Positions 47,384 through 57,183 are shown, counted from the stretch's first letter. The stretch is 64,000 nucleotides of DNA from Pseudoalteromonas luteoviolacea (GCF_000814765.1 NZ_JWIC01000001.1:231001-295000); one strand, 5' to 3'. Notes: generated by a model not told the origin, from the sequence alone. Translations and numbers: made by a program.

Positions 47384-48935
47384 AGCAAGCATGAGTGTTG
47401 TTGAAGCGCCAGTTGAAGCAGAAGCGGTCTCGGCCGCGACTGATGAGGCGCTTGAAGAGCAGCAAGCTCAGCTGCGTTTGCCGTTCTCCTTTGCGCGCCG
47501 TGAAGGCATATTATTAAGTGATGATCCCAAAGGGCTAAAAGTCTTCCATAAAGGGGATGTGTCATTAGAGGCATTACTAGAAGTACGCCGAATTTCTGGC
47601 GGTGGCTTCACCATTGAAGTGATTGATGAGGAAAAGTTTGAACTCCTGCTAGAAGCCGCTTATCAGCGCGACAGTTCTGAAACCCAGCAAATGATGGAAG
47701 ATATCGGCAACGAGGTTGATCTCTTTTCATTGGCTGAAGAAATGCCTCAAACTGAAGATTTGCTGGCTGCCGATGACGATGCACCAATCATTAAATTGAT
47801 CAATGCTATGCTCAGTGAGGCCATCAAAGAGGGCGCATCTGATATTCATATCGAAACATTCGAAGCAGATCTCGTCATTCGTTTTCGTGTAGATGGTGTC
47901 TTAAAAGAAGTCCTCAAGCCAAATAGGAAATTGTCATCGTTACTGGTTTCTCGTATTAAAGTTATGGCTAAATTGGACATCGCTGAAAAGCGGGTGCCAC
48001 AGGATGGTCGTATCAGTTTGAGAATCGCTGGTCGTGCAGTTGATGTGCGTGTATCGACTATGCCATCAAGCTTTGGTGAGCGAGTTGTACTGCGTCTATT
48101 GGATAAGAACAACGCGAGACTTAATTTAGAAGACTTGGGAATGACTGAGCGTAATCGCGAGTTGTTCTCCGAAATTATTGCAAAGCCGCATGGCATTATC
48201 TTGGTTACGGGGCCGACAGGTTCTGGTAAAAGTACCACCTTATATGCAGGCATGACGCAGATTAACTCTAAAGACCGCAATATTTTGACGGTTGAAGATC
48301 CAATCGAATATGAAATCCCAGGCATTGGTCAGACTCAGGTTAATCCGAAAGTAGATATGACTTTTGCACGAGGATTACGTGCGATTCTTCGTCAAGACCC
48401 GGATGTTGTTATGGTCGGTGAGATCCGAGACTTAGAAACGGGACAAATCGCTGTTCAAGCTTCACTAACCGGTCACTTGGTAATGTCCACACTGCATACA
48501 AATACGGCGTCGGGTGCGATAACGCGTATGGAAGACATGGGGGTTGAGCCCTTCTTGCTTTCTTCATCGCTACTCGGTGTCTTGTCACAGCGTCTTGTAC
48601 GTACACTTTGCCCAAGTTGTAAAGAGCCTCATTTGGCAGATGAACGAGAGTGTGAGTTATTAGGCGTTGAAAAAGAGTCACAAACGACCATTTATCGCGC
48701 TGTAGGCTGTGAAGAATGTAACTTTAACGGTTACAAAGGCCGGACCGGTATTCATGAGTTACTCATAGTTGATGAGCATATTCGCGAACTTATCCATAAT
48801 GGTAAAGGTGAGCAGGCGGTCGAGAAGTATATCCGTCAATTTAGCCCGAGTATTCGCCAAGATGGCTGTTCACGTGTTCTAGCTGGACAAACAACGCTAG
48901 AAGAAGTGATGCGAGTGACACGTGAGGAAGGATAA
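47376..48935 (+). CDS. gspE: Type II secretion system ATPase GspE
   Basis: GspE powers pseudopilus assembly from the cytoplasmic side. The 519-residue protein has an N-terminal domain that binds GspL and the Walker A motif [14 protein letters not shown] near residue 275. The Asp box (EDPIEYEI), Walker B ([15 protein letters not shown]) and the His box ([14 protein letters not shown]) follow. A zinc-binding tetracysteine loop (CPSC and CEEC, about 30 residues apart) is typical of GspE. It overlaps gspD by 8 bases and meets gspF at TAATG. Confidence 0.98.
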   Translation: MTEASMSVVEAPVEAEAVSAATDEALEEQQAQLRLPFSFARREGILLSDDPKGLKVFHKGDVSLEALLEVRRISGGGFTIEVIDEEKFELLLEAAYQRDSSETQQMMEDIGNEVDLFSLAEEMPQTEDLLAADDDAPIIKLINAMLSEAIKEGASDIHIETFEADLVIRFRVDGVLKEVLKPNRKLSSLLVSRIKVMAKLDIAEKRVPQDGRISLRIAGRAVDVRVSTMPSSFGERVVLRLLDKNNARLNLEDLGMTERNRELFSEIIAKPHGIILVTGPTGSGKSTTLYAGMTQINSKDRNILTVEDPIEYEIPGIGQTQVNPKVDMTFARGLRAILRQDPDVVMVGEIRDLETGQIAVQASLTGHLVMSTLHTNTASGAITRMEDMGVEPFLLSSSLLGVLSQRLVRTLCPSCKEPHLADERECELLGVEKESQTTIYRAVGCEECNFNGYKGRTGIHELLIVDEHIRELIHNGKGEQAVEKYIRQFSPSIRQDGCSRVLAGQTTLEEVMRVTREEG

Positions 48936-50161
48936 TGGCGGCGTTTGAATATCGTGCCTTGGATGCAAAAGGCAAGGAAAAAAAAGGCATTTTAGAAGCC
49001 GATACTGCCAAACAAGTTAGGCAGATGCTGCGCGAAAAGGCCATGATGCCACTTGAAGTAGAGCCCGCAGCTGAGAAAGAAAAGTCTCAATCCACTGGTG
49101 GATTTAGTTTAGCAAGAAAGTATAAGCCCTCGGTCAGTGATATTGCACTGATAACGCGTCAGCTTGCCACTTTGATCCAGTCATCATTGCCTGTAGAAGC
49201 GGCAGTGATGGCCGTTGCTGAACAGTGTGAAAAACCTAGGTTGAAGCGCATGCTCATGGCTGTGCGCTCAAAAGTGGTCGAAGGTTACACGCTGGCAGAT
49301 GGTATGTCAGACTTCCCGCATGTTTTTGATAATTTATATCGTTCAATGGTTGCTGCTGGGGAAAAGTCAGGCCACCTTGATGAAGTATTGAATCGTTTGG
49401 CGGATTACACTGAGCAACGTCAGCATATGCGCAGTCAAATAACACAGGCTATGGTATATCCAATGATTTTGGTGGTTTTCGCTATCGCAATCGTGACTGT
49501 GTTGTTAGGTACAGTTGTGCCTGAAATTCTCAAAACATTTGAAAAATCAAACCAAGTGTTGCCATGGACAACGGAATGGGTGCTTGCAGCCAGTCATTTT
49601 GTTCAAGATTATTGGATGCAATCTACGGTGTCTTTGGCGCTGTTAATTGTGGCTGTTCAGCAAACGTTAAAGCGTCCTAAAGCACGCTTTTGGTATGATA
49701 CTAAGTTACTGCAGTTACCAGGTATTGGTAAGATTAGTCGTGGTATCAATACTGCTAGATTTGCAAGAACCTTGAGCATTTTATCATCCAGTGCTGTGCC
49801 GTTACTGGAAGGTATGAAAATATCTGGTCAGGTATTAGAAAATGAGAAAATCAAAGCTGCAGTTGCTGAAGCTGCCACGCATGTGAGTGAAGGGGCGAGC
49901 CTCAAAGCAGCATTACATCAAACAAAGCTATTTCCGCCAATGATGCTACATATGATTGCCAGTGGTGAAAAGTCTGGAGAGTTGGAGCAAATGTTAGAGC
50001 GTGCAGCCAACAACCAAGACAGGGAGTTTGAAAGTATGGTAAGCGTCTCGCTTAAACTACTTGAGCCGGCGATGATTGCCAGTATGGCATTAATTGTACT
50101 CTTCATCGTGATGGCAATACTCCAACCTATTATGGCAATGAACAAAGCAATTGGTTTGTAG
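48935..50161 (+). CDS. gspF: Type II secretion system inner-membrane platform protein GspF
   Basis: GspF is the polytopic platform that connects the ATPase with pseudopilin assembly. The 408-residue protein has an N-terminal cytoplasmic segment (FEYRALDAKGKEKKGILEAD) and two copies of the T2SSF domain. Three membrane helices lie near residues 170-195, 225-245 and 375-400. Family segments include VAAGEKSGHLDEVL and IASGEKSGELEQML, the repeated core of the two halves. Confidence 0.97.
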   Translation: MAAFEYRALDAKGKEKKGILEADTAKQVRQMLREKAMMPLEVEPAAEKEKSQSTGGFSLARKYKPSVSDIALITRQLATLIQSSLPVEAAVMAVAEQCEKPRLKRMLMAVRSKVVEGYTLADGMSDFPHVFDNLYRSMVAAGEKSGHLDEVLNRLADYTEQRQHMRSQITQAMVYPMILVVFAIAIVTVLLGTVVPEILKTFEKSNQVLPWTTEWVLAASHFVQDYWMQSTVSLALLIVAVQQTLKRPKARFWYDTKLLQLPGIGKISRGINTARFARTLSILSSSAVPLLEGMKISGQVLENEKIKAAVAEAATHVSEGASLKAALHQTKLFPPMMLHMIASGEKSGELEQMLERAANNQDREFESMVSVSLKLLEPAMIASMALIVLFIVMAILQPIMAMNKAIGL

Positions 50162-50234
50162 TCAACATATTTAAAGATAAACACACTGGACTACACGCAC
50201 GTGTAGCCAATGCAACAGCATAGAGGTATAAATT

Positions 50235-50660
50235 GTGAAGAAACAGTCTGGTTTTTCATTACTAGAGGTAATGGTAGTACTGGTAATTATCGGTATGATC
50301 CTGTCAATAGTCGCACCTAATATTATGGGTAACCAAGAGCAAGCTGCGATTGATAAAACGCGTTTAGACATCACGCAAATTGAAAGCGCGATGAAAATAT
50401 ACAAGTTACAAAACAAACGCTACCCAACTACAGAGCAAGGCTTAGAAGCGTTAGTTGAGAAAACAACGATTGATCCTGTGCCAAAGCGTTTCCCTGATGG
50501 TGGTTTCATTAACGAGCTGCCTCTTGACCCATGGGATAACCCATACCAGTTAGTGAGCCCAGGTGAAATTGGCAAAATTGATATTTTCTCAATGGGCCCT
50601 GATGGCGAAGTCGGTACCGAAGATGATATCGGTAACTGGAGAGATGAAGAAGATCGCTAA
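50235..50660 (+). CDS. gspG: Major pseudopilin GspG
   Basis: GspG forms the main pseudopilus shaft. The 141-residue product starts at a GTG with AGAGG at 50222-50226. It begins KKQSGFSLLEVMVVLVIIGM, a type IV prepilin leader with cleavage after Gly and Glu at +5. The calcium-binding C-terminal loop (SMGPDGEVGTEDDIGNW) and RYPTTEQGLEALV are diagnostic. It needs a prepilin peptidase (GspO/PilD), which is not encoded in this operon. Confidence 0.98.
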   Translation: MKKQSGFSLLEVMVVLVIIGMILSIVAPNIMGNQEQAAIDKTRLDITQIESAMKIYKLQNKRYPTTEQGLEALVEKTTIDPVPKRFPDGGFINELPLDPWDNPYQLVSPGEIGKIDIFSMGPDGEVGTEDDIGNWRDEEDR

Positions 50661-51262
50661 TGTCGTTACCTGTGAATTACTCAACTCAAAAGCTCAGTAG
50701 ATCTCGGGGGTTCAGCCTCTTAGAGATCTTGGTGGTTATCCTGATCATCGGTTTTTCTATTCAAATTGTCACATTCACAGTGGGTGAAGATGATGAGGAG
50801 TTGTTAGAAAAAGAAGCGTTAAAGCTTCATGGTATTGTGAATTTGGCATCAGAATTTGCAGTATTGAATCAGGTTGAGTTGGGTCTTCACTTGGACAAGC
50901 GCACATTAGAGTTCTTGGTCTTCGACGGTGAGCAGTGGACCACTTTCGAAGCCGAAGAGCTTTATAAGCCGATTGAGTATACTGAAGAGTACAAGATTGA
51001 ATTGGTGTTAGAAGATCTCGCTTGGTCACAAGATAACTTACTCGAACAATCAAATTGGCAAGAAATAATGGGTTCTGGCGATGAGGATAACTTGCTAGAA
51101 CTTAAAAAGAAGAAAATACCACAGGTGTTAATTCTATCGTCAGGTGAAGTAAGTGCTTTTCAAATATCCCTAGAATTAACGCAAGAGCCAGAACCTGTGT
51201 ATTACATTGAAGGTGAGTTTATGGCGCCAGTGAAGCTTCGTCGGGAGCCTGAATATGACTAA
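50660..51262 (+). CDS. gspH: Minor pseudopilin GspH
   Basis: The 200-residue protein has a prepilin leader (SRGFSLLEILVVILIIGF) with the cleavage Gly before Phe and Glu at +5, then an acidic C-terminal domain. GspH is a minor pseudopilin just below the tip complex. The N-terminus is longer than usual before the leader (about 17 residues). It overlaps gspG by one base and gspI by eight. Confidence 0.93.
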   Translation: MSLPVNYSTQKLSRSRGFSLLEILVVILIIGFSIQIVTFTVGEDDEELLEKEALKLHGIVNLASEFAVLNQVELGLHLDKRTLEFLVFDGEQWTTFEAEELYKPIEYTEEYKIELVLEDLAWSQDNLLEQSNWQEIMGSGDEDNLLELKKKKIPQVLILSSGEVSAFQISLELTQEPEPVYYIEGEFMAPVKLRREPEYD

Positions 51263-51641
51263 GCAAGCACAGACCGGGTTTACCCTATTAGAAGTGATGG
51301 TTGCCATGGGCATATGTGCAGTCGCTGGGATTGCAGCTTTACAAGCCACAGGTTCACACATCAATCATATGAGCACGATAGAGCAGCAAACCTATGCCGC
51401 TTGGGTGGCTGAAAATCAAATGGTGATGGCGCGTACGAAAGCCAGTGGTGGTAAATGGAATGGCAAAAATTCTGACAGTGGTGATGAAGAGTTTGCAGGT
51501 CATACGTGGTACTGGAGCCAGAAAGTAGAAAAGACCGCGGATGCTGAGTTTGTAAAATTAACGATAGAAGTGTTTGAAGATGAAAGACGAGAAAACTCGG
51601 TCTACGACCTGACCACTTTCATGCACAAGGGCAAAAAGTGA
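51255..51641 (+). CDS. gspI: Minor pseudopilin GspI
   Basis: The 128-residue protein has the leader TGFTLLEVMVAMGICAVAGI and the GspI-type segment AAWVAENQMVMARTKASGG. GspI nucleates the tip complex with GspJ and GspK. It overlaps gspJ by four bases (GTGATG junction). Confidence 0.95.
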   Translation: MTKQAQTGFTLLEVMVAMGICAVAGIAALQATGSHINHMSTIEQQTYAAWVAENQMVMARTKASGGKWNGKNSDSGDEEFAGHTWYWSQKVEKTADAEFVKLTIEVFEDERRENSVYDLTTFMHKGKK

Positions 51642-52381
51642 TGTTATCTATAAAACGCAAACAAGTTGGTTTTACACTGATTGAAGTTATGGTTGCGTTG
51701 GTGATTTTGGCTTTTATTGTTACCGCATCGCATCAAATCCTAAATACATCCATCATGGCCAAAGAGGCGTCCGATGAGACCATTGCCGAGTTAGAAGGAC
51801 TTCAGACGACTTTCCGGTTTATGGACCAAGATTTCAATCAAATGACTAAGCGAGAAGTGCGCAATGAAGCGGGCGACTTTAGTCCAACCTATATCATCCA
51901 TGGTCGTTACGCTTTAGAGAGTCAGTACGATGGTATTGCGTTCATTAGAGATGGCTGGACGAATCCAGTTAGCCTCTTACCACGCTCAGAATTGCAAGGT
52001 GTCGGTTATCGCGTTAAGGAAGATAAATTAGAACGTATTTATCGAGTGTATGTCGACGAGTTAGATGGCACCGAACCCCGTGCGCAAGTGTTGTTAGATA
52101 AGGTGGAAGAGCTCAAGTTTGAGTTTTTAGATGACAAGCAAAAATGGCAAGATAATTGGCAAATTAAAGCGCTACCATTGGCTGTTGCTGTGACGATTCA
52201 GAGGCAGGACTCTGAGCCATTGAGACGCGTATTCTTGACACCAGGAGATGGCAAAGTGCAACAAGCAAAAGCTGCACAAAGTAATGGTAATGGCGTGTCT
52301 AACGGGTTAGATGATGGACTCAATCGCGACAACAATAATAATTCAGGCGGCAATGCCAATCAGCGTGGAGGGAAACCATGA
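51638..52381 (+). CDS. gspJ: Minor pseudopilin GspJ
   Basis: The 247-residue protein has the prepilin leader VGFTLIEVMVALVILAFI and the GspJ domain (LQTTFRFMDQDFNQMTKREV, YDGIAFIRDGWTNP). A C-terminal tail rich in N and G (SNGNGVSNGLDDGLNRDNNN) extends past the folded domain. It overlaps gspI and gspK by four bases each. Confidence 0.95.
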   Translation: MMLSIKRKQVGFTLIEVMVALVILAFIVTASHQILNTSIMAKEASDETIAELEGLQTTFRFMDQDFNQMTKREVRNEAGDFSPTYIIHGRYALESQYDGIAFIRDGWTNPVSLLPRSELQGVGYRVKEDKLERIYRVYVDELDGTEPRAQVLLDKVEELKFEFLDDKQKWQDNWQIKALPLAVAVTIQRQDSEPLRRVFLTPGDGKVQQAKAAQSNGNGVSNGLDDGLNRDNNNNSGGNANQRGGKP

Positions 52382-53358
52382 GGAAGCAGCAAGGCGCAGC
52401 GCTGATAATTGTATTATTTATTGTTGCATTGGCGGCAAGTTTGGCTGCCGAAATGGCCTCATCACTAATGGTACAAGTACAAAAAGCTGCGAATATTCAA
52501 ACGCATCAGCAAGCTAAGTGGTACAGCTATGGTACAGAAGAGCTGGTGAAAAAAGTGTTGTTGGAAAGCCGTAAAGATGACCCTGATAAAGTGCATTTGG
52601 GCCAACCATGGGCTATCGATGAGGTGCCTTATCCCGTCGACCACGGTACCTTGAGTGGTAAAATAACGGACTTACAAGCGTGCTTAAATCTAAATGCGTT
52701 AAGAGCGCCTAAAGATCAGAATGCTAGCACCAACGCAACCAATCCTGCACATAGAGCTCTTTTAGAGTTATTGAAAAATATTGAGGATTTGCCAGCGCAA
52801 GAAAGTGAAGAAGCGATGGCTGACAGCGTTTATGATTGGCTGGACGAAGACAGCATCACATTTCGTTCTGGTGCTGAAGAAGACGAATATATGTCTAGAC
52901 AGATGCCCTATATGACAGCAAACAATCTGATGGCATCTGAAAGTGAATTAAGAGTGATTAAAGGGTTTAACCCGTTAGTCATGGAGAAGTTATTACCTTA
53001 TGTATGTGTCATACCTGGTAGTACAGATTTGGCTATCAATGTGAATACGGTATTGCCTGAGCAGGCTTTATTGTTAAGTGCATTACTGGATGGGCTTAGC
53101 TTATCTGGTGCTGAAGCTGTCATTGCAGCACGCCCAGAAGAAGGATTTGATAACTTACAGGATTTCTTTACGGAAGCAAAAAATCAAGGTGCTCAGGATA
53201 CTAAAAAAGCTGAGAAAATTTTTACAATAACAAGCAATTATTTTAAGTTGCGTGCCAAGGCGTCGTTTGATGAGCGGTTGTTTAAGATGACCTCAATACT
53301 CGAAATAAAAGACGGTCGAGCAACTGTGTTGGCACGCAAGTTTGGAGGCGTTCAGTGA
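52378..53358 (+). CDS. gspK: Minor pseudopilin GspK
   Basis: GspK caps the pseudopilus. The 326-residue protein begins RKQQGAALIIVLFIVALAAS, a prepilin leader without the Glu at +5, as is normal for GspK. The large helical domain contains DLQACLNLNAL, VYDWLDEDS and the helix-hairpin-helix-like LSLSGAEAVIAARPEEGF. Four-base overlaps link it to both neighbours. Confidence 0.96.
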   Translation: MRKQQGAALIIVLFIVALAASLAAEMASSLMVQVQKAANIQTHQQAKWYSYGTEELVKKVLLESRKDDPDKVHLGQPWAIDEVPYPVDHGTLSGKITDLQACLNLNALRAPKDQNASTNATNPAHRALLELLKNIEDLPAQESEEAMADSVYDWLDEDSITFRSGAEEDEYMSRQMPYMTANNLMASESELRVIKGFNPLVMEKLLPYVCVIPGSTDLAINVNTVLPEQALLLSALLDGLSLSGAEAVIAARPEEGFDNLQDFFTEAKNQGAQDTKKAEKIFTITSNYFKLRAKASFDERLFKMTSILEIKDGRATVLARKFGGVQ

Positions 53359-54563
53359 CAGAAAAACTATTGGTCCGCGTAGGCCAGTCACAGCAGGAAC
53401 CTGTCAGTTGGTTAATATGGTCTGAGTCGGATTCGCAGATCATTGCCAGTGGTGAGTTAGAGCACAGTGGGTTACTTGGAGAGTTAACAGAGAAAGCATC
53501 GGGGCGCAGTATCGCATTACTGTTACCTGCGTCGGATGTACAGCTAAAACAAGTGGCATTGCCAACCAAGTGGAATCGCAAATTAGAGCGCGCATTACCA
53601 TTTATGTTGGAAGAGCAGGTAGCCAGTGACATTGATGATGTATTCATCGCAATTGGGGAGCCTGCAACGATTGAAGATAAGCATTTCATCAATATTGCTT
53701 TGTGTGATTTAGCATGGCTTCAATCTTGGATGTCAGTATTGGACGATTTTGATATTGAGCCAACTGTGGTGATCCCGGATGCGTTATTATTGCCTTCTCC
53801 TGAAGCGGATGCATTGAGCGCTATTGAGCTTCAGCAGCAATGGTTATTCAAAGGAGAAAACTGGCATATTAGTGCGGTCGAGTCTGACTGGGTTGGTGAC
53901 TACTTGTCTCTTACTCCTGAGTCTCAAGTTGTGCATTATAGCCCTGCAGATAACCTCGTTTGCACGAAAGAGCTTAATGCTAAAGCAGATGAATACGACT
54001 TACCATTGGCGATTTTTGCAAAAGGGCTTAATGCTTTACCAATTAATTTGCGTCAAGGCCTTTTTGCTGCGAAGAAAAAACAGCCGCAGTGGTGGCGTGA
54101 TTGGAAAGCTGGTGTGATGGCTGCGGGGGTTGCATTGTTGGCTTTTGTATCAGTGAAGTCTACCCAACTTGTGATGCTGCAAAACGAAGCGGATGCCTAC
54201 AAAGCTCAGGCTATGGATGTGTATAAGCAAGCATTTCCAAACAAAGTTGTACGTCCACATTTACTGCGTAAACAAATTCAAAATGACCTCGATGCCTTAA
54301 GTGGTGGTGAGCAAGGTGGGTTTTTAGAATTAACCAATCATTTTGTGTCAATTTATTCGCAGGTAGATGATTTTGATCCTGAGACTTTCCGTTACGATCA
54401 CAAGCGGAATGAATTAAGGATCCGAGCTAAAGCGAAAGGATATCAGATATTTAGCCAAGTTAAATCTATTCTTGAGCAAAGAGGTATTGAAGTACAGCAA
54501 GGCGCGTTGAATCAAGATGGTGATTACGTCATTGGCGAAATAAGAATCAGAGGTGCAGCATGA
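53355..54563 (+). CDS. gspL: Type II secretion system protein GspL
   Basis: GspL ties the ATPase GspE to the membrane platform. The start is a GTG overlapping the gspK stop (GTGA). The 402-residue protein has an actin-like cytoplasmic domain (residues 1-240; SWLIWSESDSQIIASGEL, LPFMLEEQVASDIDDVF). A membrane helix lies near 253-270 (AGVMAAGVALLAFVSV), and a ferredoxin-like periplasmic domain follows. It overlaps gspM by four bases. Confidence 0.95.
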   Translation: MTEKLLVRVGQSQQEPVSWLIWSESDSQIIASGELEHSGLLGELTEKASGRSIALLLPASDVQLKQVALPTKWNRKLERALPFMLEEQVASDIDDVFIAIGEPATIEDKHFINIALCDLAWLQSWMSVLDDFDIEPTVVIPDALLLPSPEADALSAIELQQQWLFKGENWHISAVESDWVGDYLSLTPESQVVHYSPADNLVCTKELNAKADEYDLPLAIFAKGLNALPINLRQGLFAAKKKQPQWWRDWKAGVMAAGVALLAFVSVKSTQLVMLQNEADAYKAQAMDVYKQAFPNKVVRPHLLRKQIQNDLDALSGGEQGGFLELTNHFVSIYSQVDDFDPETFRYDHKRNELRIRAKAKGYQIFSQVKSILEQRGIEVQQGALNQDGDYVIGEIRIRGAA

Positions 54564-55036
54564 AGCAGCAAGTGATTAATTATTGGCAATCTCTCAAAGA
54601 GCAAGAGCAAAAACTGCTGATGGTCGCCGGTGTTGTGTTTGTCATTTTTGTTTTGGTGATGGGCATCATTAAGCCCCTTAATGACGGAGTAGAAAAAGCG
54701 CAAGCTGATCTTCAGAAGCAGCAAAACTTTCATGCTTGGGTGTCAAAAAGTGTTGCACAATTAAAAGCCAGTGGCGCAAATCAAGCCACATCACGCAATC
54801 AAAACTTAACGCAATTGGTTAATCGTACTCGTGGTAGACATGGTATTCAGATCAGCAAGATGCAGCCAAGGGACAATACTCTGCGTATCAACATTGATAA
54901 TGTAGAGTTCAATAAATTAGTCAGTTGGCTGGAAGTGCTGACTAACCAACATGGGGTTAAAGTCGCTAATCTTGATTTAGGTGAAGAGCCGCAGCAAGGA
55001 TATGTTCGCGTGAGCCGTTTGGTGTTAGAGAATTAA
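54560..55036 (+). CDS. gspM: Type II secretion system protein GspM
   Basis: GspM is a small bitopic protein that stabilises GspL. The 158-residue product has a short cytoplasmic start (WQSLKEQEQKLLMVAGVVFV), a membrane helix at about 18-38, a coiled-coil-like stretch and a ferredoxin-like domain (VEFNKLVSWLEVLTNQHGV). It is followed two bases later by gspN. Confidence 0.94.
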   Translation: MKQQVINYWQSLKEQEQKLLMVAGVVFVIFVLVMGIIKPLNDGVEKAQADLQKQQNFHAWVSKSVAQLKASGANQATSRNQNLTQLVNRTRGRHGIQISKMQPRDNTLRINIDNVEFNKLVSWLEVLTNQHGVKVANLDLGEEPQQGYVRVSRLVLEN

Positions 55037-55038
55037 AT

Positions 55039-55797
55039 ATGAAAAATGCAGTTAGTGTAGTATTGGCTTTTTTGTTTGCGTTTATTGTTTTTACTGTCGT
55101 GAGTATTCCAGCGCCAATTGCGTTGCAATTAGCACAGTCACACATCCCGCCTAATGTGCGTCTAGGGACGGTGACGGGCACACTTTGGGATGGTCAAGTA
55201 AGTGGTGTGCAATATCAAAATGTACAATTAAATGATGTGAAGTGGCAACTGAACGGGTGGGGACTGCTTACTGGCCAAGTTCAGGGCAAGATCAATTTTG
55301 GCAATGCCCGCCAGTCTTCTGAAATATCAGGACGTAGTCACTTTGCGGTATCCCTATTTGGTAATGACATTGAGCTTGAGAATACAACGCTTCGATTCAG
55401 TGTTGAGCAGGCGATGCGCCAAGTTAATTTGCCTTTACCTGTTGATGCAAAAGGGCGCGTGATCTTAGAACTGGATGAATACATGAGTGGCCAGCCTTAT
55501 TGTGAAAATCTTAAAGGTGATATTAGCAGCCCGGATATTCAAGTTAAGGGGATGTCTGGCTGGTTTAGCGTTGGTGAATTAAGCGGCGTATTGAGTTGTA
55601 AATCAGGGGATATCGCCATTGTGGTTGAACCAGAGAACTTACTTGGTTTGCGTGCGGATGCGACACTTGCTGAAAACATGCAGTTTAAAGTAGCTGGTAA
55701 TGTTAAGCCTGATGCATCACTACCAAAAGAAGTACACGATGCGGTTAAATATTTAGGGCGTCCTGACTCTCAGGGCCGATACCCAGTGAGTTTATAA
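55039..55797 (+). CDS. gspN: Type II secretion system protein GspN
   Basis: GspN is an accessory protein found in a subset of type II systems. The 252-residue product has an N-terminal membrane helix (VSVVLAFLFAFIVFTVVSIP), then a beta-rich periplasmic part with GTVTGTLWDGQVSGVQ and VKWQLNGWGLLTGQVQGKI, typical of GspN. A two-cysteine pair (CENLKGDI and LSCKSGDI) may form a disulfide. It is the last gsp gene; no gspO lies after it. Confidence 0.94.
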   Translation: MKNAVSVVLAFLFAFIVFTVVSIPAPIALQLAQSHIPPNVRLGTVTGTLWDGQVSGVQYQNVQLNDVKWQLNGWGLLTGQVQGKINFGNARQSSEISGRSHFAVSLFGNDIELENTTLRFSVEQAMRQVNLPLPVDAKGRVILELDEYMSGQPYCENLKGDISSPDIQVKGMSGWFSVGELSGVLSCKSGDIAIVVEPENLLGLRADATLAENMQFKVAGNVKPDASLPKEVHDAVKYLGRPDSQGRYPVSL

Positions 55798-55800
55798 ATA

Positions 55801-56388
55801 ATGATGGACTTTAGTTACCAGCCTGCTCATGAGGCACTACTCATTGCGTACTTAGATCAGCGCATGCAAACGAATTCAGAGGTGTTTGAGTTAAAAGCAC
55901 TAGAAGGGTTTTTATTTGCTACTGTGTGTAGTCCCGATGGCATAGAGCCTGAAATGTGGTTAAGTCATGTGACAGGGGGCGATGAGCAAATATCAGAGGA
56001 TGTGGTGTTTGCAATGCTGGCGCTACACCACCATGTCAGTGAACAGGTGTTTTCAAGTGGGTTTACGCTCCCATTTGATGAGGCGTCACTTTGGCAAGAC
56101 AAACAACTTTGGAGTACCGGTTTTTTGCATGGTTGCCAAAGTTATTTAAACAAGCTAAATGAGAGTGAACAACTGTCTGATGAACTCAAGCAGGCACTTG
56201 TGACAAGTACAGAGTTGCTAGGCTTTTTTAGTTTAGAGTATGCGCAGGTTGAAGTGTATTGCCAATCTATCGAAGCTGACATTAATGACTTTGTTACTCA
56301 GCAGTTCCAATTAGCCGCGGACGTTGCGCCAGCTTATGCTGAATTGATTGAGCAGGTTGCATTAGGCAGTGGTTTATATAACGATTAA
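55801..56388 (+). CDS. YecA/UPF0149 family protein
   Basis: The 195-residue helical protein has the UPF0149 layout: an N-terminal helix with ALEGFLFATVCSPDGIEPEMW, a central region (FDEASLWQDKQLWSTGFLHG) and a C-terminal helix, but no SEC-C zinc tail. Its function is unknown. The ATG pair at 55801 starts three bases after the gspN stop, so it is probably translated from the gsp transcript. A hairpin follows at 56395. Confidence 0.82.
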   Translation: MMDFSYQPAHEALLIAYLDQRMQTNSEVFELKALEGFLFATVCSPDGIEPEMWLSHVTGGDEQISEDVVFAMLALHHHVSEQVFSSGFTLPFDEASLWQDKQLWSTGFLHGCQSYLNKLNESEQLSDELKQALVTSTELLGFFSLEYAQVEVYCQSIEADINDFVTQQFQLAADVAPAYAELIEQVALGSGLYND

Positions 56389-56394
56389 TAAGTG

Positions 56395-56416
56395 AGACGT
56401 AGCTTAGGCTACGTCT
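56395..56416. terminator. Hairpin between convergent yecA-like and zinc-ribbon genes
   Basis: AGACGTAGC at 56395-56403 pairs with GCTACGTCT at 56408-56416 around TTAG. The right arm codes for the last residues of the minus-strand gene. There is no T-run, so it is a probable but not a classical terminator. Confidence 0.6.
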
Positions 56417-56610
56417 AACTCAATATGCGTACAGCCTGTTGGGCACTGCGCAGAAGCTTTCTCACCTTCTTTAACCGCAACATTTAAACTTATTGCTTTA
56501 CCACATGTTTTACAAAGCACTGTCTGCCCTTTAGCAAGTTTTTTTAACAGCGCTTTTTGGTCGTTAAAGGACCGCGCACGGAGCTTGTTAAATTGATTAA
56601 TGTCAATCAT
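56404..56610 (-). CDS. Small zinc-ribbon-like protein of unknown function
   Basis: The 68-residue protein has a basic helical start (FNDQKALLKKLAKGQ) and two cysteine pairs, CKTC near residue 33 and CPTGC near residue 56, which could bind one zinc ion. I do not recognise a named family. It starts one base after the stop of the next upstream gene (56611), so the pair is probably one transcript. Confidence 0.72.
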   Translation of the reverse strand: MIDINQFNKLRARSFNDQKALLKKLAKGQTVLCKTCGKAISLNVAVKEGEKASAQCPTGCTHIELDVA

Positions 56611-56967
56611 TTAAAACTCTGCCTTTTTGATTGCCTTGGCCGCAATATCACAAATTGTATTTAGCTTGGGTCCAAAAAAGTATAAGTTGAGCTCATGTTC
56701 TTGGCAGAATCGTACGTGAAACACCTTTACTTTTTCATCTGTTGCTAAAGCATCAAGCAAGTATGCCTGCTCAGAGGCAGAGAGCTCAATTTCTCTTGCT
56801 ATTTCATGCCTAGCTTGTTTAGCTGCAAGGCTATATTGGGTTTGGCTAGTTTCGCCGAGTGTATCGACGCCTTGCTGTAGTAATTTATCTCTTGGCTCTT
56901 TAATCAAAGGGTGATCTATGGTGAAAAGGGCCAACACAATGAGTACTAATAAAAGATATTTTTTCAT
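56611..56967 (-). CDS. Small membrane-anchored or periplasmic protein of unknown function
   Basis: The 118-residue protein begins KKYLLLVLIVLALFTID, a signal or anchor helix. The rest is polar, with a helix-rich part (QTQYSLAAKQARHEIAREIE) and two cysteines (VRFCQEHEL and LNTICDIAAK). These would face the periplasm and could form a disulfide. No family is recognised. It is followed directly by the zinc-ribbon gene. Confidence 0.7.
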   Translation of the reverse strand: MKKYLLLVLIVLALFTIDHPLIKEPRDKLLQQGVDTLGETSQTQYSLAAKQARHEIAREIELSASEQAYLLDALATDEKVKVFHVRFCQEHELNLYFFGPKLNTICDIAAKAIKKAEF

Positions 56968-57183
56968 AAATCTCGCTAATTTGATCTATTCGACTCAATC
57001 AAAGTCACAGTGTAATAAAATGCAAGAATCAAAAGCAAGCGAATTGCTCAGGAAATATTCGTAGTTTTTGTCACCGTCGTGCGATTTAAGGTTACGCGAA
57101 AAGCGTGCTGTTGCATATAATATCCTTAGTAAAAGTAAGGTCACTGTAGCAAGTAGCCTGTCCAAAGCGCTTAAGGAGCTTGT

